In this document: positions 1 through 5,361 of the stretch, in pieces
Position numbering within the stretch: position 1 is the first letter of the stretch
Layout: every line of letters starts with the position of its first letter
Source of the DNA: Oscillospiraceae bacterium
GTDB lineage: Bacteria > Bacillota > Clostridia > Oscillospirales > Oscillospiraceae
DNA length: 5,361 nt
Assembly: GCA_902766215.1 (NCBI GenBank)
Contig: CACXCV010000110.1
Coordinates: 1-5,361 of the forward strand
Direction: 5' to 3'
The notes under the pieces: generated by a model
What the model was told of the DNA's origin: nothing
Database searches by the model: none
The model's input: only the letters and a program-made list of their open reading frames with translations
Program-made: the position numbers and the translations under genes

Positions 1-798
1 GGCCTGGAGATGTTTGAGCGGTTCCAGCCCGAAGCGCTGGGCCGCGAGGCGGCTGCACAGGCGGTGACCATGCTTTCGGCAGGGTATTGCCCGGCGGGCA
101 AGATGCCGGTTGTCATCGGCAATGGCTTTGGCGGCGTGATTTTCCACGAGGCCTGCGGCCACTCGCTGGAGGCGTCGTGCGTGGCGCTGGGGCAGTCTCA
201 GTTCGCCGGCAAGCTGGGCCAGCAGATTGCCACGACCAAGGTGACGGCCATTGACGACGGCACCATTCCCAATGCCTGGGGCTCGATCAATATCGATGAT
301 GAGGGTACGCCGGCTCAGCGGAATGTCCTTATTGAAAAGGGCGTACTTAAGACTTATATGATTGACAAATTCAATGGCCGCCGGATGGGGATGGCATCCA
401 CTGGCAGCTGCCGCCGCCAGAGCTATCTTTACGAGCCGACTTCCCGCATGACGAATACCTATATAGCCGACGGCGAGGATTCCAATGACGATATTATTGC
501 CTCGGTGGAATATGGCCTCTATGCCAAAGCTATGGGCGGCGGTCAGGTCAACCCGGTCACTGGCGAGTTTAACTTTGGCGTCCGCGAGGGATATCTGATC
601 CGCAACGGCAAGATTGCCGAGCCGGTGCGCGGAGCCATGCTGGTGGGCAAGGGCTCTGAAATTCTGATGAACATTGACATGGTGGGAACCAGTATGGATA
701 TGGCTGCGGGCATGTGCGGCGCGTCCAGCGGTTCAATCCCCACGAACGTGGGCCAGCCGATGATCCATGTGTCCAGCATTACCGTTGGCGGCCGCTGA
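1..798 (+). CDS. tldD: TldD zinc metalloprotease, C-terminal part (5' end outside window)
   Basis: This is the catalytic subunit of the TldD/TldE protease, a cytoplasmic zinc enzyme that in Escherichia coli trims the microcin B17 leader peptide and degrades unfolded CcdA. The frame is open from base 1 and 265 codons are present; E. coli TldD is about 480 residues, so roughly the first 200 residues lie to the left. The ATG at base 10 is internal, not the start. Visible in the sequence: the zinc motif HExxxH as HEACGH (bases 145-162), preceded by a Gly-rich GNGFGG segment; a GTPAQRN segment after the IDDEG turn; and a C-terminal Gly-Met-Cys-Gly whose Cys (bases 715-717) matches the third zinc ligand reported for E. 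coli TldD. The end, VGQP...SITVGGR, is the family's usual C-terminus. tldE follows after 14 bases, so the two are co-transcribed and the active site appears intact. The substrate in this organism is unknown. Confidence 0.95.
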   Translation, partial: GLEMFERFQPEALGREAAAQAVTMLSAGYCPAGKMPVVIGNGFGGVIFHEACGHSLEASCVALGQSQFAGKLGQQIATTKVTAIDDGTIPNAWGSINIDDEGTPAQRNVLIEKGVLKTYMIDKFNGRRMGMASTGSCRRQSYLYEPTSRMTNTYIADGEDSNDDIIASVEYGLYAKAMGGGQVNPVTGEFNFGVREGYLIRNGKIAEPVRGAMLVGKGSEILMNIDMVGTSMDMAAGMCGASSGSIPTNVGQPMIHVSSITVGGR

Positions 799-812
799 GA
801 GGGAGGTAGAAC

Positions 813-2159
813 ATGAACTATTCCGAGTTTAAAGAAGCTGTTTTTGCACAGGCGCAGGCACAGGGCCTGACGGCTTATGAACTGTATTATTCTGCGGGCG
901 AGTCGGTGGAACTGGAAGTGTTCCAGACGGAGATCAAAGGTTTTCAGAGCGCTAACAGCCACGGAGCCTGCTTCCGCTGCCTGATAAACGGGCAGATGGG
1001 CTATGCCTCCACCAGCCTGTTCTCTGCGGAGGAGGCCGAGCGTCTGGTGGAGCATGCGCTGGATAATGCCCGGACCATCGAGTCTGCGGACGAGCAGTTT
1101 CTGCACCGTGGCGATGCACAGTATCAGACAGTAGAGCCCAAGCCGGTGCGCGAGCCGTCGACCGAAGAAATGATCGACTTCGCTCTTTCGCTGCAGAAGA
1201 AGCTCTACGCCGGCGACAGCCGCGTGGTGGACGGTACCCAGGCACAGGTGGCCTATGAGCGCAACGAAACGGCGATTGACAATTCCTATGGTTTGTCTCT
1301 GCACGAGCAGAGCAAGCTGGCAGTGGCCTATGGTGTGGCGCTGCTGGATGACGGCGGCGAGAAATACGACGCTTATGACATGGAACTGGGCAGCCTGGAC
1401 GGGATCGACCAGGATAAGCTGATGAAAAAAGCCATTGAAAAGGCGGCGGCGCAGATTGGCGCAGAAGTGGGTCCCACGGGCAGTTTCCCGGTGGTGTTGG
1501 CGCCCAGCGCAGTCCGTTCGTTGCTGAGCGTGTTTTCGCCGGTGTTCTCGGCCGAAAATGCGCAGAAGGGCCTGTCCTTGCTGGCTGGAAAAGAAGGGCA
1601 GATGGTGGCGTCCTCCTGCGTGACGCTGATGGACGACCCGTTCTATGCCGACAGCTATGCCAAGGCATCGTTTGATGCCGAGGGCTGTGCTACCAGCACC
1701 AAGGCGGTGGTGGAGCACGGCGTGCTGACTACGCTGCTTCACAACCTTAAAACAGCCCACGTGGCGGGCGTGAAGACCACGGCCAACGCTTCGAAGGGCA
1801 GCTATGCCGCTCCGGTGTCCATCAGCCCCTATAACTTCTATTTCGCACCCGGCGATCAGACGCAGGACGAGTTGCTGGCCCAAATGGACAACGGCATCCT
1901 GGTGGAAACCATGACCGGCCTGCACGCCGGCGCCAGCGCCGTCAGCGGCGATTTCTCGCTGCAGTGCACGGGTTATCTGGTGGAGAAGGGGAAAAAGACC
2001 CGCGCAATTCGAAACTTCACAGTGGCGGATAATTTCTTTGAACTGCTGAAGAAAATCGAGGCTGTCGGCTCGGATATGGAGCTTGGCTCACCGTCGGGCA
2101 ACACCTGCTTTGGCTCGCCCAGCCTGTTGATCTGTGAAACCTCACTGGCAGGCAAATAA
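813..2159 (+). CDS. tldE: TldE/PmbA, non-catalytic partner of the TldD protease
   Basis: This 448-residue protein is the partner subunit of TldD; in E. coli the two form a heterodimer in which only TldD carries zinc and unfolded peptides reach the site through a narrow channel. The ATG at 813 is set by a strong Shine-Dalgarno GGGAGGT at 801-807, five bases upstream. The N-terminal half (about residues 1-200) is the variable PmbA/TldD domain. The C-terminal half carries family signatures: FPVVLAPSAV (225-234), TTANASKGSY (322-331), GLHAGASAVSGDFSLQ (369-384), TVADNFFELL (403-412) and the closing CFGSPSLLI (432-440). No HExxxH motif is present, as expected for TldE and unlike TldD. Length is normal for the family (about 450). 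It lies in an operon with tldD and is followed by a terminator hairpin. PmbA is the E. coli synonym. The identification is secure; the physiological substrate is not. Confidence 0.95.
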   Translation: MNYSEFKEAVFAQAQAQGLTAYELYYSAGESVELEVFQTEIKGFQSANSHGACFRCLINGQMGYASTSLFSAEEAERLVEHALDNARTIESADEQFLHRGDAQYQTVEPKPVREPSTEEMIDFALSLQKKLYAGDSRVVDGTQAQVAYERNETAIDNSYGLSLHEQSKLAVAYGVALLDDGGEKYDAYDMELGSLDGIDQDKLMKKAIEKAAAQIGAEVGPTGSFPVVLAPSAVRSLLSVFSPVFSAENAQKGLSLLAGKEGQMVASSCVTLMDDPFYADSYAKASFDAEGCATSTKAVVEHGVLTTLLHNLKTAHVAGVKTTANASKGSYAAPVSISPYNFYFAPGDQTQDELLAQMDNGILVETMTGLHAGASAVSGDFSLQCTGYLVEKGKKTRAIRNFTVADNFFELLKKIEAVGSDMELGSPSGNTCFGSPSLLICETSLAGK

Positions 2160-2173
2160 GCTGATATAATAAG

Positions 2174-2211
2174 ACCGGCGTCCCTGTATCATGCGGTACA
2201 GGGGCGCCGGT
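2174..2211. terminator. Bidirectional intrinsic terminator between tldE and ilvE
   Basis: A hairpin pairs 2174-2188 with 2197-2211: 15 base pairs, including one G-U (2181/2204), closing an 8-base loop (2189-2196). The outer part of the stem is G+C-rich. It starts 15 bases after the tldE stop and lies 23 bases beyond the ilvE stop, which reads from the other strand. The plus-strand tail TTCATTTA is a loose T tract. The minus-strand tail, CTTATTATATCAG, is also T-rich. The hairpin can therefore serve both convergent units. The structure is read directly from the sequence; its use in both directions is inferred. Confidence 0.85.
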
Positions 2212-2234
2212 TCATTTATGCGGTGAACGTCTGG

Positions 2235-3299
2235 TCAATCCAACAGATAGGTCCAGTGGAACGGATCCGGTTTTGTGCCCCACTGGATACCCGTCAGCGT
2301 GTCGTACAGATACTGGGTTACGGGGCCAATCGCGCCGCCGGAGACAGGGTATTTTATTCCTTGATAGCACAGCTCACCGATGGGGGAGATGACTGCGGCT
2401 GTGCCGCAGCCCCATGCCTCTTCAAGCCGGCCGCTCTCCAGCGCCTGGGCCAGCTCGTCCACGCTCAGCAGCCGCTCAGAAACGGGATAGCCTTCCTTCT
2501 TCAGCAATTCAATGCAGGACATGCGAGTGATGCCGGGCAAGATTGAGCCGGTGAGAGCGGGCGTGACAATTTCGCCATCGATTTTGAACATGACGTTCAT
2601 GGCGCCAACCTCTTCGATATATCGGCGCTCGACGCCATCGAGCCACAGCACCTGCGAATATCCCTGCTGCTCGGCGCGTTCGCTGGCGCGGGTACTTGCG
2701 GCATAGTTGCCGCCGCACTTGGCATAACCGGTGCCACCTCGGACAGCGCGCACGTCCTGATCCTCGATCATGATTTTTACGGGGTTGATCCCCTCTTTGT
2801 AATAGCTGCCCACAGGAGAGGCGATGATGACCAGCATGGCGGATTTGGCTGCGTGAACGCCCAGAGTTTCGTCGGTGCCGAACAGAAACGGCCGAATATA
2901 CAGTGATGTTCCGGGAGCAGAGGGGGTCCAGTCCTGTTCGTGACGGACAAAGGCTGTGAGAATCTCCAGCGCGTCTGTCTCGTCGATGCGCGGCAGGCAC
3001 AGGCGCTCAGCAGAGCGGTTCAGGCGGCGAATATTCTCGACCGGACGAAAGAGCTGCACGGCTCCGTCGGGTCGCCGGTAGGCCTTCAGACCCTCAAAAA
3101 TTTCGGCTCCGTAGTGCAGCACGGTAGCGGCCGGGTGCAGCGTCAGCGGACCAAACGGTACGATGCGCGCCTCATGCCAGCCGGCGCCGGCGGTGTAGTC
3201 CATGAGGAACATGTGATCGGTAAAAATCCTGCCGAAGCCCAGCTGACTGCTGTCTGGTTTCGGTGAAGGATGCGTTGTTTCGGTGATGGAAATCCGCAT
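2235..3299 (-). CDS. ilvE: Branched-chain amino acid aminotransferase (IlvE)
   Basis: This PLP-dependent fold-type IV transaminase interconverts leucine, isoleucine and valine with their 2-oxo acids using glutamate/2-oxoglutarate: the last step of synthesis or first of breakdown, in the cytoplasm. The protein is 354 residues, the long BCAT form that resembles mitochondrial/cytosolic eukaryotic BCATs more than the 309-residue E. coli type. Motifs visible: FEGLKAYR (68-75), substrate-side Tyr63 and the RPFLFGTDETLGV stretch (136-148), PLP lysine Lys194 in GYAKCGGNYAAS, Glu230 in EEVGAMN, SILPGITR (252-259), and GCGTAAVISP (297-306). The redox CXXC of human BCATm is absent at that last site. The start at 3299 is chosen because AAAGGAG lies eight bases upstream; an in-frame TTG at 3356 would add 19 Phe-rich residues that run across this ribosome site. 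The gene is monocistronic, with a shared terminator downstream and a roughly 140-base leader upstream. Confidence 0.95.
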   Translation of the reverse strand: MRISITETTHPSPKPDSSQLGFGRIFTDHMFLMDYTAGAGWHEARIVPFGPLTLHPAATVLHYGAEIFEGLKAYRRPDGAVQLFRPVENIRRLNRSAERLCLPRIDETDALEILTAFVRHEQDWTPSAPGTSLYIRPFLFGTDETLGVHAAKSAMLVIIASPVGSYYKEGINPVKIMIEDQDVRAVRGGTGYAKCGGNYAASTRASERAEQQGYSQVLWLDGVERRYIEEVGAMNVMFKIDGEIVTPALTGSILPGITRMSCIELLKKEGYPVSERLLSVDELAQALESGRLEEAWGCGTAAVISPIGELCYQGIKYPVSGGAIGPVTQYLYDTLTGIQWGTKPDPFHWTYLLD

Positions 3300-3307
3300 G
3301 GAAATAG

Positions 3308-3314
3308 CTCCTTT
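3308..3314 (-). promoter_or_regulatory. ilvE ribosome binding site (decides the start)
   Basis: On the minus strand this reads AAAGGAG, near-perfect to the anti-Shine-Dalgarno sequence, eight bases before the ATG at 3299-3297. It falls inside the longer in-frame reading from the TTG at 3356, which argues against that upstream start. Confidence 0.9.
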
Positions 3315-3447
3315 CTTGGCACGGAAGAATGAAACGAAAAAAGGAAAGTAGGGCAAAGAATCATTATTGGCTGCAGCGGCCCAACGATTCGGCTTGTACA
3401 GCAGGAAACAGAGTCGTCAAATGCCAGGCCACCAGAATATTGGACAC

Positions 3448-3476
3448 AGTCTATCATATCCGGATAGAAATTGCAA
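3448..3476 (-). promoter_or_regulatory. Candidate ilvE promoter
   Basis: On the minus strand TTGCAA (3476-3471, four of six matches to TTGACA) is followed after exactly 17 bases by TAGACT (3453-3448, four of six to TATAAT), preceded by TGA, which gives an extended -10 (TGn). Transcription would start near 3441 and leave a leader of about 140 bases. The palindrome TATCCGGATA sits in the spacer. An alternative -10, TATGAT, overlaps it but lacks a well-placed -35. Each box is imperfect, so this is a plausible call rather than a firm one. Confidence 0.45.
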
Positions 3477-3586
3477 ATACGAATATGAATGGATGGGGCG
3501 TGGAAAAAACAGGAAACACGCAGCGTGCAAATTGAACAACAAACAAAAATGAAAAAGAAATAATTTCGGATGAAAATTAAAAATGA

Positions 3587-3615
3587 GTGCAAACGGGAGA
3601 AATATATGCTATAAT
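3587..3615 (+). promoter_or_regulatory. Hexokinase promoter (extended -10)
   Basis: A perfect TATAAT at 3610-3615 is preceded by TGC, forming an extended -10 (TGnTATAAT). The -35 position at 17-base spacing (3587-3592, GTGCAA) matches TTGACA at only three of six, as is common with extended -10 promoters. The A-rich stretch 3533-3586 directly upstream may help as an UP element. Transcription would start near 3622, giving a leader of about 37 bases before the ATG at 3659. Confidence 0.75.
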
Positions 3616-3647
3616 AGGCCCAATCTTGGAAACAGAGCAGAAGGAAC

Positions 3648-3654
3648 GGAGGAG
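3648..3654 (+). promoter_or_regulatory. Hexokinase ribosome binding site (decides the start)
   Basis: The sequence GGAGGAG ends four bases before the ATG at 3659; counting the GGAGG core (3648-3652), the spacing is six bases. It supports 3659 over the in-frame GTG at 3587, which lies at the promoter's -35 position and so could not be on the transcript. Confidence 0.9.
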
Positions 3655-3658
3655 CACG

Positions 3659-4960
3659 ATGAAGCAATATTGTGATGCAGTGGATGCGTTTTTGCGCCGC
3701 TATAACCAGCATCCTGATGCGGTGGATACGGCAGCGCTGACTGCTGTTTTTGTCGACGAAATGCGGGCAGGCCTGGAGGGAAAGCCATCGTCGCTGATGA
3801 TGATTCCAACCTATCTGACATCGGATGGAGCGGTTCCGCTGGGGGAGACGGCAGTCGCAGTGGACGCCGGCGGAACCAACCTGCGCACGGCGCTGGTGTC
3901 CTTTGCAGCAGACGGCGTAAAGATCGAACGCTTTTCCCAACGCCCGATGCCCGGCACACAGCGCCCGCTGACCAAGGACGAATTCATTACACAGATGACC
4001 CGGATACTGAAGCCGCTGGCGGAACAGTCGCAAAAGATTGGTTTTTGCTTCAGCTTTCCGGCGGAGGCTCAGCCGGATCATGATGCACGGGTGGTGCAGT
4101 TTTGCAAAGAGGTGCGCATTTCCGGCGGCGAGGGCATGATGATCTGTAAGGAGATTGCCGGTGCGCTGAAGGATTTGGGCGTGACGGAACCACTGCAGTT
4201 TGTCCTGCTCAATGATACTGTGGCAACACTTCTGGGAGGACCGGCTCCTGAAACAGGGGAGCAGATAGACGGGCTGATTGGCTTTATCCTTGGCACCGGC
4301 ACGAACACCGCCTATGTTGAGCGCCGCAGCCGCATTGTCAAGCTGGGCGAAGCAACTGGTTGGAGTAGCATGATCATTAACGTGGAAAGCGGCATGTTTG
4401 ACAAGCTGCCTTTGGGCGAATTCGATCGGCGTGTCGATGCCGTTTCGGAAAACCCGGGTGATCATCTGTTTGAAAAGATGATTTCCGGCGTCTACCTGGG
4501 TGAGGTGATCCGTCAGACCATCATACAGGCTGCGCGAGAGGGCATGTTCTCGGCCAGCAGCGATGCGCTGCGGAGACTGCCGCCGCTGACCATGGTAGAA
4601 ATCGATGCGTTTCTCCGCCGCCCCTATGGAGACAATCCGTTAGCTGTGGCTTGCGATACTGACGGCGACCATGAGTTGATGTATACGCTGATTGACCGGG
4701 CGCTGGAACGAGGCGCCAAGCTGGTTACGGTGAATCTGGCCGCGCTGATGGAGCAGATGAATGCCGGCCGGCGGATGACCGCGCCCTGCCGCATTGTGGT
4801 TGAGGGGAGTACGTTCCACAAATGCTTTGGCTACCGCGCACGGATCGAGCGGCATATGCAAAACTATGTCTGCGGCCAGCTGGGGCGGTATTACCGGTTT
4901 GTCTCCGGCAAAGATGTGAATCTGGTCGGTTCAGCCGGTGCAGCGCTGTTGAATACATAA
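3659..4960 (+). CDS. Hexokinase, eukaryotic-type family
   Basis: This 433-residue cytoplasmic enzyme is expected to phosphorylate glucose (possibly also mannose or fructose) with ATP to the 6-phosphate for glycolysis. It belongs to the eukaryotic hexokinase family rather than the ROK or bacterial Glk glucokinases. Motifs, with the yeast hexokinase counterparts from memory: phosphate-binding DAGGTNLR (69-76); FSFPAE with Ser132; FCKEVR with Lys150; LLNDTVATLLG with catalytic Asp186; ILGTGTNTAY with Asn216; INVESGMFD with Glu243; and FEKMISGVYLGE with Glu272. All sugar-contacting positions are therefore filled. The adenosine region is EGSTFHK (382-388) and the C-terminus GSAGAALL (424-431). At 433 residues it is a single-domain form slightly shorter than yeast hexokinase (about 486). 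Its own promoter and ribosome site show it is transcribed alone, divergently from ilvE. Sugar specificity cannot be read from the sequence. Confidence 0.92.
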   Translation: MKQYCDAVDAFLRRYNQHPDAVDTAALTAVFVDEMRAGLEGKPSSLMMIPTYLTSDGAVPLGETAVAVDAGGTNLRTALVSFAADGVKIERFSQRPMPGTQRPLTKDEFITQMTRILKPLAEQSQKIGFCFSFPAEAQPDHDARVVQFCKEVRISGGEGMMICKEIAGALKDLGVTEPLQFVLLNDTVATLLGGPAPETGEQIDGLIGFILGTGTNTAYVERRSRIVKLGEATGWSSMIINVESGMFDKLPLGEFDRRVDAVSENPGDHLFEKMISGVYLGEVIRQTIIQAAREGMFSASSDALRRLPPLTMVEIDAFLRRPYGDNPLAVACDTDGDHELMYTLIDRALERGAKLVTVNLAALMEQMNAGRRMTAPCRIVVEGSTFHKCFGYRARIERHMQNYVCGQLGRYYRFVSGKDVNLVGSAGAALLNT

Positions 4961-5014
4961 TGTCTGGCTGCGTTACAAATGACGGTGCGGACAGAGCGGA
5001 TTATCATTTAACAA

Positions 5015-5050
5015 AGCGGTGGAGAGACTGGTGACAGCCTCTCCGCCGCT
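5015..5050. terminator. Hairpin terminator between hexokinase and the right-edge gene
   Basis: Bases 5015-5026 pair with 5039-5050 (12 pairs, one of them G-U at 5020/5045). After an A-C mismatch, CTG pairs with CAG (5028-5030 with 5035-5037), closed by a GTGA loop, a GNRA-type tetraloop. The T-rich tail is better on the minus strand (CTTTGTTAAATG after the stem) than on the plus strand (CACGTATTT). It thus ends the minus-strand gene that stops at 5085 and probably also the hexokinase transcript, whose stop is 54 bases away. The structure is seen; the direction of use is inferred. Confidence 0.75.
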
Positions 5051-5084
5051 CACGTATTTCCGGCATTCTGTGTTGGTTCCGCCA

Positions 5085-5361
5085 TTACTGTGTACGAAGC
5101 GCCAGCTCTGCCATGCGCTCCAGCTGATCCGCCGGGTTGACAATGTCTGCCGGGAACAGATCCGGCCGCATCCCGTTCAGCTCGCCATAGGCCACGTCCA
5201 CCGGCGTGCCGTCCTTGCTGATCCGCAGCCGGCCGAAGTTGCTCCGCCGGAACGCGTTCCAGTCTGCAAAGTTCGCCTGATCCGCCTCGCTCAGCGCCAC
5301 GCCCTGCGTGCGCAGATATTCCTTCACGTCCCACGCCGCTTCTCCCGCGCTGCGGTCCACA
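5085..5361 (-). CDS. C-terminal fragment of an unrecognised, possibly mobile-element protein
   Basis: An open minus-strand frame enters from the right edge and ends at TAA (5087-5085), leaving 91 readable residues. A GTG at 5360-5358 is present but, with no upstream sequence, it cannot be told from an internal valine; the fragment reads like the tail of a longer protein. It is hydrophilic, with no membrane segment or Cys/His cluster. Notable stretches are WNAFRRSNFGRLRISKDG (34-51), TPVDVAYGELN (52-62) and LFPADIVNPADQLERMAEL (69-87). The pattern, a short basic region, then PVDVxYxEL, then FPADIxxPADQL, recalls the ends of very large multidomain proteins of gut Firmicute phages and conjugative elements, but this is from memory and no family can be named. 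The competing frame on the same strand gives a low-complexity Gly/Arg-rich product and was set aside. A hairpin terminator follows 34 bases downstream. Confidence 0.6.
   Translation of the reverse strand, partial: VDRSAGEAAWDVKEYLRTQGVALSEADQANFADWNAFRRSNFGRLRISKDGTPVDVAYGELNGMRPDLFPADIVNPADQLERMAELALRTQ

Larger units (their letters stand above)
3300..3658. other. Divergent intergenic region between ilvE and the hexokinase gene
   Basis: This 359-base stretch holds no supported gene. It contains the ilvE leader with its ribosome site, a candidate ilvE promoter (3448-3476), the hexokinase promoter (3587-3615) and the hexokinase ribosome site. The stretch 3533-3586 is strongly A-rich on the plus strand, just upstream of the hexokinase promoter, and could act as an UP element. 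Bases 3315-3360 are purine-rich on the plus strand, so the ilvE leader RNA has a pyrimidine tract just before its Shine-Dalgarno site. Small repeats are present: GGAAACA at 3404, 3512 and 3628, TGCAAA at 3472, 3526 and 3588, and a perfect palindrome TATCCGGATA at 3457-3466. I looked for a T-box (AGCAGGGTGG-like core) and for a Leu/Val/Ile-rich leader peptide and saw neither. Most short reading frames here have no ribosome site. Confidence 0.8.

Noticed and set aside
543..1925. A 460-codon open frame on the minus strand opposite tldD/tldE
   Set aside because: It runs antisense to two well-supported genes, its translation is rich in His, Arg, Gln and Leu with no recognisable domain, and it has no separate promoter or ribosome context. 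Long antisense frames are common in G+C-rich coding DNA.
2162..2170. A consensus extended -10 (TGATATAAT) just after tldE
   Set aside because: No acceptable -35 lies 16-18 bases upstream, and transcription would begin inside the terminator stem. Its complement simply supplies the T-rich tail for ilvE termination on the minus strand.
3300..3356. A 19-residue Phe-rich N-terminal extension of IlvE from a TTG at 3356, or an attenuator leader peptide
   Set aside because: It spans the strong AAAGGAG ribosome site for the ATG at 3299, has no ribosome site of its own that I can see, and is not rich in Leu, Ile or Val as an ilv leader peptide would be.
3367..3384. Inverted repeat TTGG...CCAA around GCTGCAGC in the ilvE leader as a possible riboswitch or attenuator
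   Set aside because: Only four outer pairs form before mismatches, and no T tract follows directly. It is too weak to call a terminator or a structured element.
3329..3552. Two small plus-strand frames of 61-68 codons in the intergenic region
   Set aside because: They overlap each other in different frames, lack good ribosome sites, have biased composition from the A-rich DNA and cover the candidate ilvE promoter.
3143..4465. A 440-codon minus-strand frame overlapping the hexokinase, the intergenic region and the start of ilvE
   Set aside because: It is antisense to the hexokinase motifs and overlaps ilvE in another frame. The product has Cys/Phe/His-rich low-quality sequence and shows no domain.
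5050..5334. A 94-codon minus-strand frame alternative to the right-edge gene
   Set aside because: Its translation is a Gly/Arg/Ala-rich low-complexity product and it runs into the terminator stem, while the other frame gives a balanced, protein-like sequence.

Overview
The window looks like chromosomal DNA from a moderately G+C-rich Firmicute, most likely a gut Clostridia (Oscillospiraceae/Ruminococcaceae-like). This rests on strong Gram-positive-type Shine-Dalgarno sites (AAAGGAG, GGGAGGT, GGAGGAG), compact gene spacing, sigma-A-like promoter elements in an A-rich intergenic stretch, and the style of the proteins (a clostridial TldD/TldE pair, a long-form branched-chain aminotransferase and a eukaryotic-type hexokinase). 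The taxonomic assignment is inference; no RNA gene or marker gene is present to fix it.

Layout: (1) 1-798, plus strand: C-terminal half of the zinc metalloprotease TldD, cut by the left edge. (2) 813-2159, plus: its partner TldE/PmbA, 14 bases downstream and clearly in the same operon. (3) 2174-2211: a strong hairpin that can end transcription from both sides. (4) 2235-3299, minus: ilvE, branched-chain amino acid aminotransferase. (5) 3300-3658: A-rich intergenic region with divergent promoter candidates for ilvE (left) and the hexokinase (right). (6) 3659-4960, plus: hexokinase with all recognisable catalytic residues. (7) 5015-5050: a second hairpin between convergent genes. (8) 5085-5361, minus: the C-terminal end of an unrecognised protein, cut by the right edge, which may belong to a phage or conjugative element.

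The four transcription units alternate in direction, giving two convergent junctions, each with a shared hairpin, and one divergent promoter region. TldD and TldE form a heteromeric protease and are co-transcribed. IlvE (branched-chain amino acid metabolism) and hexokinase (entry of free sugars into glycolysis) are housekeeping enzymes with no direct functional link beyond a shared regulatory region. I see no CRISPR array, tRNA, rRNA, insertion sequence or complete novel system. The points most worth a second look are the right-edge gene, the eukaryotic-type hexokinase, and the small repeats and palindrome in the divergent promoter region.
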